NCBI RefSeq assembly: GCF_009830105.1
Contig: NZ_WURB01000011.1
Location: 62,001 to 126,000 of the forward strand
Reading direction: 5' to 3'
Length of the DNA: 64,000 nucleotides
DNA from: Microvirga makkahensis
GTDB lineage: Bacteria > Pseudomonadota > Alphaproteobacteria > Rhizobiales > Beijerinckiaceae
Made by a program: the position numbers and the translations under genes. Below, piece by piece: positions 25,870-34,442 of this stretch. The notes beneath the pieces were generated by a model, which worked only from the letters and a program-made list of their open reading frames with translations, ran no database searches and had not been told where the DNA came from. Every line of letters starts with the position of its first letter. The first letter of the stretch is position 1.

Positions 25870-25884
25870 TGTTGCATTGCAACA
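25870..25884. promoter_or_regulatory. 15-bp perfect palindrome upstream of the deacetylase-like gene
   Basis: TGTTGCA and TGCAACA flank a single T. It lies 60 nt before the start of the histone-deacetylase-like gene and 128 nt before the divergent L,D-transpeptidase start. It has the size of an operator for a dimeric regulator. Confidence 0.4.
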
Positions 25885-25944
25885 ACATAGACAACCGCTC
25901 ACGCGGCTGCGACACTGTTTTTCCACCACCGGTCAAGTGCTTGC

Positions 25945-26886
25945 ATGTCCACGCTCTACATCAGCCATCCGTCCAGCCTCGATCACCAGACGCCTCTCGG
26001 CCACCCCGAGAGGCCGGACCGCATCCGCGCCATTGAGCGCGCCTTGGAGAAGGAGCGCTTTACATCCCTCGTCCGCGATCAGGCCCCCATGGCGGAGATG
26101 GAAAGCCTCACTCTCGCTCATCCTGAGGATTATGTGGTGAGGCTGCGGGACATGGCTCCCCGCGAGGGGCTGGTGAAAATCGACGATGACACGGTGATGT
26201 CGCCCGGGACCTACGAGGCAGCTCTCCGCAGCGCCGGCGGCGCGGTGAAAGCCGTCGACGAGGTCGTAGCGGGTCATGTGACGAATGCTTTCGTCGCCAT
26301 GCGCCCGCCGGGGCACCATGCCGAACGCGCCAGGGCCATGGGATTCTGCTTCTTCAACAATGCGGCCATTGCCGCGCGGCACGCACAGACGAAACACGGC
26401 GTGGAACGGGTCGCGATCTTCGATTGGGACGTCCATCACGGCAACGGCACGCAGGACATCTTCTGGAACGACGGCAGCGTGCTCTACTGCTCTACCCACG
26501 AGGCCCCGCTTTATCCCGGAACGGGTGCTGTTTCGGAAACCGGCGAGCACGACACCATCGTCAATGCTCCCCTCAATGCGGGCGATGGCTCGGAAGCCTT
26601 CCGGGAGGCCGTGGACACGGCGATCGTGCCGCGCATCGACGCCTTTGCGCCGGATCTCATCATCATTTCCGCGGGCTTCGACGCGCATTGGCGCGATCCG
26701 CTCGCGGGCCTCAACCTCACCGAGACGGATTTCGCCTGGGCGACGCGGAAGCTGATGGATCTCGCCGACAGACATTGCGGGCGGCGCATCGTGTCGGTTC
26801 TGGAAGGCGGCTACGACCTCGAAGGGCTGGCGAAATCGACCGCGTTCCACCTCGACGCCCTGATGGGACGCGAGATGCACGCGTAG
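25945..26886 (+). CDS. Histone-deacetylase/acetylpolyamine amidohydrolase family protein
   Basis: A 313-aa zinc hydrolase of the arginase-deacetylase fold. Motifs are HPERPDRIRAI near the start, RPPGHHAERARAMGFCFFNN with the catalytic His pair, FDWDVHHGNGTQ with zinc ligands, SAGFDAH and LEGGYDLEGL. Bacterial relatives remove acetyl groups from polyamines, acetoin-related or other small amides; the substrate here is not determined. An intergenic hairpin-forming repeat follows the stop. Confidence 0.92.
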   Translation: MSTLYISHPSSLDHQTPLGHPERPDRIRAIERALEKERFTSLVRDQAPMAEMESLTLAHPEDYVVRLRDMAPREGLVKIDDDTVMSPGTYEAALRSAGGAVKAVDEVVAGHVTNAFVAMRPPGHHAERARAMGFCFFNNAAIAARHAQTKHGVERVAIFDWDVHHGNGTQDIFWNDGSVLYCSTHEAPLYPGTGAVSETGEHDTIVNAPLNAGDGSEAFREAVDTAIVPRIDAFAPDLIIISAGFDAHWRDPLAGLNLTETDFAWATRKLMDLADRHCGRRIVSVLEGGYDLEGLAKSTAFHLDALMGREMHA

Positions 26887-26899
26887 TGGCGGTTTCCGT

Positions 26900-26932
26900 C
26901 ATGGCCGGACTTGATCCGGCCATCCACGCCTC
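26900..26932. repeat. Short palindromic repeat (GTCATGGCCGG type)
   Basis: GTCATGGCCGGACTTGATCC then GGCCATCCACG: the GGCCGGA/TCCGGCC arms pair around CTTGA. A related copy is at 35208-35240 (GTCATGCTCGGCCTTGGGCC then GGGCATCCACG). Confidence 0.55.
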
Positions 26933-26995
26933 ACGGCAACCGCTCTGCGGAAGGGCGCGGATTTCCGGCACGAGACCGCGGACGACGCCAGCCCC

Positions 26996-28285
26996 TCAGC
27001 CTTCGATCGGCTCCTGGCCGAGCAGGTCGATGCCGAAGCCGGAGAGGCCCACATAGGAGCGGCTCGAGGTAGCGAGATTGCGAATCGAGGCGACTCCGAG
27101 ATCCTTCAGAATCTGCGCGCCGAGCCCGATCTCCCGCCACTGGCTGGAGCGCGCGGCTTCGGATGTGGTCTCCTCGTGCTCCGAGAAGGATGTGGTCGGT
27201 ACACCCGCCGTGCCGTCGCGCAGGTAAACGAGGACGCCCCGGCCCTCCTTCACAAAGCGCTGCATGACGGCCGCCACCGTCCTGCCTCCTTCGAACACGT
27301 CGGTGAGCGCATTGGCGCGATGCAGGCGAACCGGAACATTGGTGCCGTCGCCGATGCGGCCGTGGACTACCGCGATGTGCTGCACACTGTCGAAGGGCGT
27401 CGAGTAGGCATAGCCCGTGAACGAGCCCCAGGGCGTCTCCACCGGGAAGGTAGCGATACGCTCGACGAGTTTCTCGCGAGACTGACGGTAGGCGATGAGA
27501 TCGGCCACCGAAATACGCTTGAGGCTGTGCTTCTCGGCGAAGGCGTCGATCTGGGCGCCCTTCATCACCGTGCCGTCGTCGTTGGCGAGCTCGCAGATCA
27601 CGCCCACCAGCGGCAGATTCGCCAGCTTGCAGAGATCGACGGCGGCTTCCGTGTGGCCGGAGCGCATGAGCACGCCGCCATCCTTGGCGATAAGCGGGAA
27701 CACGTGGCCGGGACGCACGAAATCGGCCGCGCCCATGTTGTTGTTGGCGAGCGCTCGCACCGTGTTGGAACGCTGCTCGGCCGAGATGCCGGTGGTGAGC
27801 CCGTGCTTCACGTCAACGGAGACGGTGAACGCCGTGCCGAGCGGCGCATCGTTCGAGGCCACCATGGGGTCGAGCCGCAGGCGGCGCGCCTCCGCGGCGG
27901 TGAGCGGCGCGCAGACGATGCCGCAGGTGTTGCGGATGATGAAGGCCATCTTCTCCGGCGTGCAGAGGGAGGCAGCCACGATGAGATCACCCTCATTCTC
28001 ACGGTCGTCGTCATCCGTGACGATGACGATTTCACCGCGACTAAAAGCCTCGATGGCTTCGGTGACGGAGTTGGACATCAGGGCCTCCTGGGCGGATAGG
28101 AGCAGAAAATCGTTGGGGGTGACGGCTCCGCGGGTCTCGCGGGCGATCAGTTGCGCGGTATCTCGCGAAAGCCAAGCATGATCGGAGTTGCACATCTGGG
28201 TGATGGCGCCGGGAGTGACGCCGATCCGCCGCGCGAATTCCACGCGCGAGATGCCATTGCGGGACAACCATTCAGCCAGCTTCAT
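26996..28285 (-). CDS. ribB: RibBX-type DHBP synthase with N-terminal HTH domain
   Basis: A 429-aa fusion. Residues 1-60 form a Cro/YdaS-like helix-turn-helix (AEWLSRNGISRVEFARRIGV, TPGAITQM). Residues 70 to about 275 are 3,4-dihydroxy-2-butanone 4-phosphate synthase with DDDDRENEGDLI, the VRPGHVFPL block and RSGHTEAAVDL. The C-terminal part resembles GTP cyclohydrolase II but lacks the Cys zinc ligands, as in the variant called RibBX. It makes the four-carbon riboflavin precursor. An internal ATG at codon 70 (28078) is preceded by AGGAGG at 5 nt, so the enzyme may also be made without the HTH. A palindrome lies just upstream (28306-28333). Confidence 0.88.
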   Translation of the reverse strand: MKLAEWLSRNGISRVEFARRIGVTPGAITQMCNSDHAWLSRDTAQLIARETRGAVTPNDFLLLSAQEALMSNSVTEAIEAFSRGEIVIVTDDDDRENEGDLIVAASLCTPEKMAFIIRNTCGIVCAPLTAAEARRLRLDPMVASNDAPLGTAFTVSVDVKHGLTTGISAEQRSNTVRALANNNMGAADFVRPGHVFPLIAKDGGVLMRSGHTEAAVDLCKLANLPLVGVICELANDDGTVMKGAQIDAFAEKHSLKRISVADLIAYRQSREKLVERIATFPVETPWGSFTGYAYSTPFDSVQHIAVVHGRIGDGTNVPVRLHRANALTDVFEGGRTVAAVMQRFVKEGRGVLVYLRDGTAGVPTTSFSEHEETTSEAARSSQWREIGLGAQILKDLGVASIRNLATSSRSYVGLSGFGIDLLGQEPIEG

Positions 28286-28305
28286 GCGGCCGATTTAGCG
28301 GATGA

Positions 28306-28333
28306 GACGATTTTAGTAAAACTAAAAATCGTC
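28306..28333 (-). promoter_or_regulatory. Candidate operator of the HTH-ribBX gene
   Basis: TTTTAGT and ACTAAAA are perfect inverted half-sites around AAA, extended outward by GACGA and TCGTC with a one-base offset. This AT-rich palindrome sits 20 nt before the start codon in otherwise GC-rich sequence. The adjacent gene encodes its own helix-turn-helix, so autoregulation is plausible. It could instead act as an mRNA hairpin. Confidence 0.6.
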
Positions 28334-28409
28334 GATTAGGGCTGCAGTGCATCCCGCCCTTCATCCCGAGAGACCGACTGGTGGACCGGCGAACCGGACC
28401 TCTTCACGC

Positions 28410-28496
28410 CATCATCGGCCTTGTGCCGGTGATCCCGTTTCGATGGAGCGCCGCGTTTCTCCCTATCGGGGCGGCCGGGCAAGCCTGGCCGTGACG
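28410..28496. repeat. Two-hairpin intergenic repeat, copy A
   Basis: First stem CATCGGC-TTGT-GCCGGTG followed by ATCCCG; second stem GGCCGGG-CAAG-CCTGGCC followed by GTGACG. Shared with copies at 30457-30544, 57006-57090 and 62728-62816, all in the same orientation. Confidence 0.75.
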
Positions 28497-28617
28497 CCCC
28501 TATGATCGTTGCAGGCTCGGGATGACAGAGCGTCCTGAATGTCCGCCCTCACCCTCGGCCTCTCCCCGTCGCGCCAATGGCGAGCCGCTCGTTCCGCATG
28601 AGGCGGCGCCGAGTTGC

Positions 28618-29733
28618 TCACCCCTCGAACGGCCAGGACGCCCCCTGACCCACCTGCCCCCGGTGGCGCAGGAGGTGATCGGCGAGCACGCAGGCCATCA
28701 TGGCCTCGCCCACCGGAACGGCGCGGATGCCGACGCAAGGGTCGTGGCGCCCTTTGGTCATGACGTCGGCCTCGGCGCCGGTGCGGGTCACGCTGGCGCG
28801 GGGAGTGAGGATCGACGAGGTGGGCTTCACGGCGAAGCGGCAGACGACAGGCTGGCCGGTGGAGATACCTCCGAGAACGCCGCCAGCGTGGTTCGACAGG
28901 AAGGTCGGCGCGCCCTGGTTGCCGGGACGCATCTCGTCCGCGTTCTCCTCGCCGCGCAGCGCGGCGGCGGCGAAGCCCTCGCCGATCTCGACTCCCTTCA
29001 CGGCATTGATCGACATCATCGCGGCGGCGAGATCGGAATCGAGCTTGCCGTAGAGGGGCGCGCCGAGCCCCGCCGGCACGCCCTCGGCGACGACCTCGAT
29101 CACCGCACCGATGGAGGAGCCCGCCTTGCGCAGGCCGTCCAGATATTCCGCGAAGAACTCGGCCGCCTTGGCGTCAGGGCAGAAGAAGGGGTTGCGCGAG
29201 ACTTCGTCCCAGTCCCAGTTGCCGCGATCGATGGCGTGAGGCCCCATCTGCACGAGGGCGCCACGGATGGTGACGCCGGACAGGACCTTGCGTGCCACCG
29301 CCCCCGCCGCCACGCGGGCCGCCGTCTCGCGAGCCGAGGAGCGGCCGCCGCCGCGATAGTCACGGATCCCGTATTTCACATCGTAGGTGAAATCCGCGTG
29401 TCCCGGGCGATAGGAATTCTTGATCTCCGAGTAATCCTTGGAACGCTGGTCCACGTTCTCGATCATCAGAGCGATAGGCGTGCCGGTGGTGACCTGCTTT
29501 CCCGTGCGCTCATCCATGAACACGCCGGAGAGGATCTTCACCTGGTCCGGCTCCTGGCGCTGAGTGGTGAAGCGGGATTGGCCCGGGCGTCGGCGGTCGA
29601 GTTCCGCCTGGATCTCGGAGGCCTCCAGCGGGATCATCGGCGGGCAGCCGTCGACGACGCAGCCGAGGGCCGGGCCATGGCTCTCGCCGAAGGTGGTGAC
29701 ACGGAAAAGGTGGCCGAAGGTATTGTGGGACAT
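28618..29733 (-). CDS. aroC: Chorismate synthase
   Basis: A 371-aa FMN-dependent enzyme that converts EPSP to chorismate, the last step of the shikimate pathway. Signatures are [14 protein letters not shown] near the start, [37 protein letters not shown], and the C-terminal [12 protein letters not shown]. Full length. It is a single minus-strand gene, 126 nt downstream of a small membrane protein gene. Confidence 0.96.
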   Translation of the reverse strand: MSHNTFGHLFRVTTFGESHGPALGCVVDGCPPMIPLEASEIQAELDRRRPGQSRFTTQRQEPDQVKILSGVFMDERTGKQVTTGTPIALMIENVDQRSKDYSEIKNSYRPGHADFTYDVKYGIRDYRGGGRSSARETAARVAAGAVARKVLSGVTIRGALVQMGPHAIDRGNWDWDEVSRNPFFCPDAKAAEFFAEYLDGLRKAGSSIGAVIEVVAEGVPAGLGAPLYGKLDSDLAAAMMSINAVKGVEIGEGFAAAALRGEENADEMRPGNQGAPTFLSNHAGGVLGGISTGQPVVCRFAVKPTSSILTPRASVTRTGAEADVMTKGRHDPCVGIRAVPVGEAMMACVLADHLLRHRGQVGQGASWPFEG

Positions 29734-29859
29734 GGCGCTTCTTCGAAGGTTCAGGGCGTCTTAGAGCCAAAGCGGGCGGGTGTCACCTCCCGCAGCCTCG
29801 ATGCCTTCCCGAAGGTTCCTCCGGAGCGGCGAACAGAGGACTTGGCGCCGGGACGGGGC

Positions 29860-30201
29860 TCACTCCTCCGCTCGCCCGAACGGACGCGGCTCGCGCGCGA
29901 TCAGCTCGGGCGGGGTCTGCCGCTCGATGTCCCGCGTCCGCTCACGCCGGTCGATCAGGATGCGGCCCTGGGCATGCCGGTCAACCCCGCCGATCCGGCG
30001 GACCTCGTCTCGTCGAACGGCGTGGAGGATGTCCCGCAGGCCCCGCATCAGAATCCATGTGACGCCGAGCACGGTGGCGGGAACGGCGACGAACCAGAGG
30101 GCCTGGATGGTCTCCGGCCAGGTGTGAACCTGGAGAGCCAATCGGCCACGACGCTGTAGGGCTGGTCCATCGCTCGCAACTCCCTCAGATGAAGCGACCA
30201 C
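29860..30201 (-). CDS. Small single-pass membrane protein, hypothetical
   Basis: A 113-aa frame with one clear membrane segment (ALWFVAVPATVLGVTWILM, about residues 34-52) followed by a highly basic cytosolic tail. The first 25 residues look less protein-like and a TTG start inside them is possible. It precedes aroC on the same strand. No family recognised. Confidence 0.45.
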   Translation of the reverse strand: MVASSEGVASDGPALQRRGRLALQVHTWPETIQALWFVAVPATVLGVTWILMRGLRDILHAVRRDEVRRIGGVDRHAQGRILIDRRERTRDIERQTPPELIAREPRPFGRAEE

Positions 30202-30587
30202 CAGGAGCCCTGGTGGCCGGGGAGTTCAGAAGCCGTCAGGGACGACCGCGCTGACCTTTAGGCCTTCGCCCTGGACATGCGCCATCGCCTCCCTGACCGT
30301 AAGGTTGGGAAGGCATCGTTGCGGCGGATGCTTGCGCCGCCCTGACAGGGTTCTGACGCCCCAGAGGCGGGTGCGCCCGGCTCCGGTGACGGGATAACAC
30401 GGTTGCAGGGTGACGGGTCAATGGGCGGGCCGCACCCGCGCCGCGCCCTCCCGCACGTCGTCACCGGCCCCGCGCCGGTGATCCCGGCCCTCGGAGCGCC
30501 GCGCCTTTCCTCGCCGGAATGGCCGGGACGAGCCGACCGTGACGAGAGAGGAAGGGACGGCCATGGCAGGGGGCGAGCCTAGGCTCC
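30202..30587. other. 386-nt gap with a hairpin repeat
   Basis: No gene is supported here. It contains copy B of the two-hairpin repeat (30457-30544) and other GC-rich inverted segments. Confidence 0.5.
30457..30544. repeat. Two-hairpin intergenic repeat, copy B
   Basis: CGTCGTCACCGGC then GCCGGTGATCCCG forms the first stem; GGCCGGGACGAGCCGACC then GTGACG is the second part. It matches copies A, C and D in order and spacing. Confidence 0.72.
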
Positions 30588-31181
30588 TCATACCCACCGG
30601 TGCTTGCGGTCCTGGAGCACGAGCACCCGGCCCTGCCAGATATCCATGCTCGCGGCCTGGCGCGAGGAGATGCCGCAGCACAGGGAAAGAAAGGCACGGG
30701 CCACGCCGCCATGGGCGACGATCACCGTGTCGCGGGTCAGATCGTCGAGGACGGGACGGATGCGGTCCACGAGCATGGCGTAGCTCTCGCCTCCGCCCGG
30801 GGGAACGTAATTCCACTTGTCCCGCTCGCGCAGGGCCGCCAGCTGCGGCTCCGCCCTGCGGACCTCCTTCCAGGTCATCCCTTCCCATGCGCCGAAGGTG
30901 ATCTCGATCAGGCGCTCGTCCACCCCATAGCCCTGGGGCGGGAGGCCGATGGTTCCCCGCAGGATCTCCATGGTGTCACGGGTACGCCGCATCGGACTCG
31001 CCACATAGGCGAGATCCTCATAATGCGGGCAAACGGAACGGAGGCGGCGACCCGCCTCCTCGGCCTGGACGCGCCCGAGCTTGTTGAGCGGAATGTCCTT
31101 CTGGCCCTGGAGGCGGCCCTCGAGGTTCCAATCCGTCTCGCCATGGCGAATGAAATAGATCGTCGGGCGAGGCGAATGCAT
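30588..31181 (-). CDS. Histidine phosphatase (phosphoglycerate mutase family)
   Basis: A 197-aa branch 1 histidine phosphatase. The catalytic motif FIRHGETDWN is near residues 10-19, with SPMRRTRDT, the acid region FGAWEGMTW and the second His in VIVAHGGVAR. The substrate is undefined; such GpmB/CobC-like proteins act on various phosphates. It lies 11 nt downstream of fabI on the same strand and is probably co-transcribed with it. Confidence 0.9.
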   Translation of the reverse strand: MHSPRPTIYFIRHGETDWNLEGRLQGQKDIPLNKLGRVQAEEAGRRLRSVCPHYEDLAYVASPMRRTRDTMEILRGTIGLPPQGYGVDERLIEITFGAWEGMTWKEVRRAEPQLAALRERDKWNYVPPGGGESYAMLVDRIRPVLDDLTRDTVIVAHGGVARAFLSLCCGISSRQAASMDIWQGRVLVLQDRKHRWV

Positions 31182-31192
31182 GATTGGTCAGA

Positions 31193-32017
31193 TCACTCCT
31201 TGTCGAGGGACAGGTCGGGCGCTTCCGGATTCTTCATGCCCACCACATGATAGCCGGCATCCACGTGCAGGATCTCGCCGGTCATGCCGCGCGCCATGTC
31301 GGACACGAGATAGGCGGCCGTCTCGCCGACCTCCTCGGTGGTGACCGTGCGACGGAGCGGCGAATTGTACTCGTTCCACTTCAGGATGTAGCGGAAATCG
31401 CCGATGCCGGAGGCGGCGAGCGTCTTGATCGGGCCGGCCGAGATCGCGTTGACGCGGATGTTCTTGGGGCCGAGATCGGCCGCGAGATAGCGCACGGACG
31501 CTTCGAGAGCGGCCTTGGCCACGCCCATGACGTTGTAGTGGGGCATCCACTTCTCGGCGCCGTAATAGGTGAGCGTCACGAGCGAGCCGCCGTCGGGCAT
31601 CAGCTTCTCGGCCCGCTGGGCGATGGCCGTGAAGGAATAGCAGGAGATGAGGAGCGACTTGGAGAAGTTGCCCTCGCTGGTGTCAACGTAGCGGCCGGTG
31701 AGTTCGTCCTTGTCGGAGAAGGCGATGCAGTGGACGACGAAGTCGATGGAGCCCCAGAGGCCCTTCACTTCTTCGAACACGGCATCGATCGTGTCGCCCT
31801 CGGTCACGTCGCAATGGCCCACGACATGGGCATCGAGCTCCCTCGCCAGGGGTTCCACGCGCTTCTTCAGGGCCTCGCCCTGATAGGTGAAGGCAAGCTC
31901 CGCACCCTGCTGACGGGCAGCCTGCGCAATGCCCCAGGCGATCGAACGGTTGTTCGCCACCCCCATCACCAAGCCACGCTTACCGGCCAGGATGCCGGTG
32001 GCCTTTGTCTCCGCCAT
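31193..32017 (-). CDS. fabI: Enoyl-[acyl-carrier-protein] reductase (NADH), FabI
   Basis: A 274-aa SDR that reduces enoyl-ACP in the last step of fatty-acid elongation. GVANNRSIAWGIA is the nucleotide motif and YYGAEKWMPHYNVMGVAKAALE carries the Tyr-x6-Lys pair of FabI. AGGTGA before the ATG at 32017 supports this start over a 9-codon longer one. Full family length. Confidence 0.95.
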   Translation of the reverse strand: MAETKATGILAGKRGLVMGVANNRSIAWGIAQAARQQGAELAFTYQGEALKKRVEPLARELDAHVVGHCDVTEGDTIDAVFEEVKGLWGSIDFVVHCIAFSDKDELTGRYVDTSEGNFSKSLLISCYSFTAIAQRAEKLMPDGGSLVTLTYYGAEKWMPHYNVMGVAKAALEASVRYLAADLGPKNIRVNAISAGPIKTLAASGIGDFRYILKWNEYNSPLRRTVTTEEVGETAAYLVSDMARGMTGEILHVDAGYHVVGMKNPEAPDLSLDKE

Positions 32018-32139
32018 GAGTTCACCTAGATCGTCGCTGGACACGTGAAAAGAGCGGCTTCTTTAGCCGACCCGGCAGGCATGGGGAAGCCCTCTTGGCC
32101 GCCAGAAGGCCAATCCAGGCGTTATATCGTGGTTTTCGG

Positions 32140-33081
32140 TTACTGAGCCTTGGCGGAACGGCGTTTGCGGGCGTAGTCCATCAGTTCCTCGTCCACGACC
32201 TGCGGCAGCCTGATCTCCACGGTGACGAGGAGATCCCCATGCCCTCCGCCCTTCATGGGCAGGCCCTTGCCGCGCAGGCGGAAGGTGCGGCCGGAATCGG
32301 TCATGGGCGGGATGTTCATGCTCACCGCGCCGGTCAGAGTCGGAATGCGCACGGGGCCGCCGAGGATGGCCTCCTCAAGCTGGATCGGCAGGCGATGGCG
32401 GAGATTCGCACCCTCCATGGTGAAACGCTCATGCGGCGCGATCTGGATCGTGAGCAGCGCGTCGCCCGGGTTCACACCCGGCGCCCCCTGCCCCAGCCCG
32501 CGCAGGCGGATCACCTGCCCGTCGGTGACGCCCTTGGGGATGACGACATCCACGTCGCGGCCCGTGGGCAGCCGGATGCGTTTCTTCGCCTCTGCGGCCA
32601 CCTCCTCGAGGGTCACCGTCAGGGTGGCGGACACGTCCGCGCCCTTCTGAGAGTTTGCGCGGCTCTGCTGACGCATGCCATCGGCTCCGGCCGAGCGGAA
32701 CGCCTCGCCGAAGAGCTCGGAAAAGAAGTCGCTGGTCTCCCCGCCCGTGAAGCCTCGCGCGCCGCGCCGGCCGAACGGGCCGCCGCCGAAGCCGAAGCCT
32801 TCGAAGCCCTGGGCTCCCGTACCCCGGCCGCCGAAACCCTCGAAGCCCTGGAAACGCGGCTTGCCCTCCGCGTCGATCTCGCCCCGGTCGAACTGGGCGC
32901 GCTTCTCCGCGTCGCCCAGGATCTCGTAGGCGGCATTGGCCTCGGCGAACTTGTCCTTGGCCTTGGGGTCGTTCTTGTTGCTGTCCGGATGGTAGGACTT
33001 GGCGAGCTTGCGGAACGCCTTCTTGATCTCCGCTTCGCTTGCGGAGCGGGACACGCCTAGAACGTCGTAAGGGTTTCGCAT
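32140..33081 (-). CDS. J-domain protein of the CbpA type
   Basis: A 313-aa co-chaperone. The J domain ([12 protein letters not shown]... with YHPDSNKND carrying HPD) is followed by a Gly/Phe-rich linker (about 78-140) and the two-part DnaJ C-terminal substrate-binding domain. There are no CxxCxGxG repeats, so this is a class B (CbpA/DjlA-like) protein, not DnaJ. It stimulates DnaK. The ATG at 33081 begins the J domain; the 15-codon upstream extension is not protein-like. Confidence 0.92.
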   Translation of the reverse strand: MRNPYDVLGVSRSASEAEIKKAFRKLAKSYHPDSNKNDPKAKDKFAEANAAYEILGDAEKRAQFDRGEIDAEGKPRFQGFEGFGGRGTGAQGFEGFGFGGGPFGRRGARGFTGGETSDFFSELFGEAFRSAGADGMRQQSRANSQKGADVSATLTVTLEEVAAEAKKRIRLPTGRDVDVVIPKGVTDGQVIRLRGLGQGAPGVNPGDALLTIQIAPHERFTMEGANLRHRLPIQLEEAILGGPVRIPTLTGAVSMNIPPMTDSGRTFRLRGKGLPMKGGGHGDLLVTVEIRLPQVVDEELMDYARKRRSAKAQ

Positions 33082-33186
33082 CTTGGACAATCCATGAACC
33101 GTTGGATCGGGGCAGAACCGCCCCACGGAACTCCCGGTTCATATGGGAAAAGTGTTGCTGCTTTGCAACGAGCAGTTCGGCCGAGC

Positions 33187-33735
33187 TTAAGCCTTCACGA
33201 TCTTTTTCCCCGGCCTGACGGGTGCCATGGCGGGCTTCGTTTCGTCTCCGGCCGGCCTGATCTCCTTGATCGTCCATTCCTCGCCCGAGAGGCGGCAGGC
33301 CGTGCCGCGCAGGACGGCCTGGGTCGGGCCGCTCAGCCGGGCGTCGAAGGCGCGGCAGATTTCGTCGTTCCTCACGAAGGGCGAGCCCGTGGGCGTGAAG
33401 CTGCCCTTCACGGCGGTGTCGGGATTGTCCCATGAAACCTGGGTACCGGGGCCCTGGGGGTCGAGGGCAACGCCGAGCGCCGCCTTGGCCCGGCGCCAGT
33501 CCTCCTCGTTCAGATCGGGCGAGAGCGGGGACGGCTCGGCGCGAGCGCTCGCAGGCGCGATGGAGCCGGTGGTCTCAGGCTCCCCCACGTCCATGCCCGC
33601 CATGCCGAGAGAGAAGCTGCAGGCGGAGGCGGACAGGGCAATCAGGCCAGCCGTCAGAATTTTCCCGGCTTCGCGCAGGAAATCATCTGATCTATAACGG
33701 CGCGTATTGGTCCACGGCACGCGTCGGGCCCCCAT
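33187..33735 (-). CDS. RT0821/Lpp0805-type surface lipoprotein
   Basis: A 182-aa protein with a basic N-terminus, a hydrophobic signal and lipobox SASAC (Cys at about residue 39), so probably anchored in the outer membrane. The C-terminal domain ([31 protein letters not shown]) has the pattern of RT0821-family surface proteins. The signal n-region is long; the true start may lie downstream. Divergent from pdxH, 29 nt away. Confidence 0.8.
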   Translation of the reverse strand: MGARRVPWTNTRRYRSDDFLREAGKILTAGLIALSASACSFSLGMAGMDVGEPETTGSIAPASARAEPSPLSPDLNEEDWRRAKAALGVALDPQGPGTQVSWDNPDTAVKGSFTPTGSPFVRNDEICRAFDARLSGPTQAVLRGTACRLSGEEWTIKEIRPAGDETKPAMAPVRPGKKIVKA

Positions 33736-33764
33736 ATCGAAAAGTCACACCCCGAGATAAACCA

Positions 33765-34373
33765 TTGAACCAGTTAATAACCGGTGACTTCACCGAATCG
33801 GAAGAGCCCTTCGCCCTGTTCCAGTCCTGGCTGAAGGAGGCGGAGGCATCGGAGCCGAACGACCCCAACGCCATGGCGCTCGCCACCGTGGACGAGACGG
33901 GGCTTCCCAATGTGCGCATGGTGCTGCTCAAGGGCTTCGACGAGAATGGCTTTGTGTTCTATACCAACACGGAATCCAACAAGGGCCGCGAGCTTCTGGG
34001 TCAGAAGAAGGCGGCGCTCGTGCTGCACTGGAAGAGCCTGCGCCGCCAGGTCCGCGCGCGCGGACCGGTGACCCTGGTGAGCGACGAGGAGGCCGACGCC
34101 TATTTCCAGAGCCGCCCCCGCGACAGCCGGATCGGCGCCTGGGCTAGCCAGCAGTCGCGCCCCCTCGAGAGTCGCTTCGCCCTGGAGAAGGCCGTAGCGG
34201 TGAACGCGGCGAAATACGCCATCGGCGAGGTGCCGCGCCCGCCCTACTGGACCGGTTTCCGGATCGCGCCCGTCTCCATCGAGTTCTGGCAGGACAAGCC
34301 CTTCCGCCTCCACGACCGGGTGGTTTTCACCCGCGAGGGAGACGGATGGCGAAAGGTCCGGCTCTATCCGTGA
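33765..34373 (+). CDS. pdxH: Pyridoxine/pyridoxamine 5'-phosphate oxidase
   Basis: A 202-aa FMN enzyme that oxidises PNP or PMP to pyridoxal 5'-phosphate. Signatures are [24 protein letters not shown], the FMN-binding [20 protein letters not shown], and the C-terminal [12 protein letters not shown] and WRKVRLYP. No ATG is available in frame at the right place; a TTG at 33765 gives the normal family length and is chosen. Upstream sequence in the frame is antisense to the lipoprotein gene. Confidence 0.92.
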   Translation: MNQLITGDFTESEEPFALFQSWLKEAEASEPNDPNAMALATVDETGLPNVRMVLLKGFDENGFVFYTNTESNKGRELLGQKKAALVLHWKSLRRQVRARGPVTLVSDEEADAYFQSRPRDSRIGAWASQQSRPLESRFALEKAVAVNAAKYAIGEVPRPPYWTGFRIAPVSIEFWQDKPFRLHDRVVFTREGDGWRKVRLYP

Positions 34374-34442
34374 GAGCTTTATCCATGAGACTTGCGCCTG
34401 CGGATCGGTTAAGGATGCGCCCCCGCTCATAGAGATGTCACC

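Larger units (their letters stand above)
28286..28617. other. 332-nt gap between ribBX and aroC genes
   Basis: It holds the candidate ribBX operator (28306-28333) and one copy of the four-member hairpin repeat (28410-28496). The rest has no recognisable gene. Confidence 0.6.

Noticed and set aside
28286..28350. FMN riboswitch upstream of the riboflavin gene
   Set aside because: The conserved FMN-element sequence and its length are absent; only a short AT-rich palindrome is present.
28522..30159. 545-codon plus-strand frame opposite aroC
   Set aside because: Shadow of aroC; amino-acid composition is Arg/Gly/Ala-biased without motifs.
30236..30540. Possible CRISPR-like or tandem repeat in the GC-rich gap
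   Set aside because: The similar segments are arms of a hairpin element, not regularly spaced direct repeats. I saw no CRISPR array in the window.
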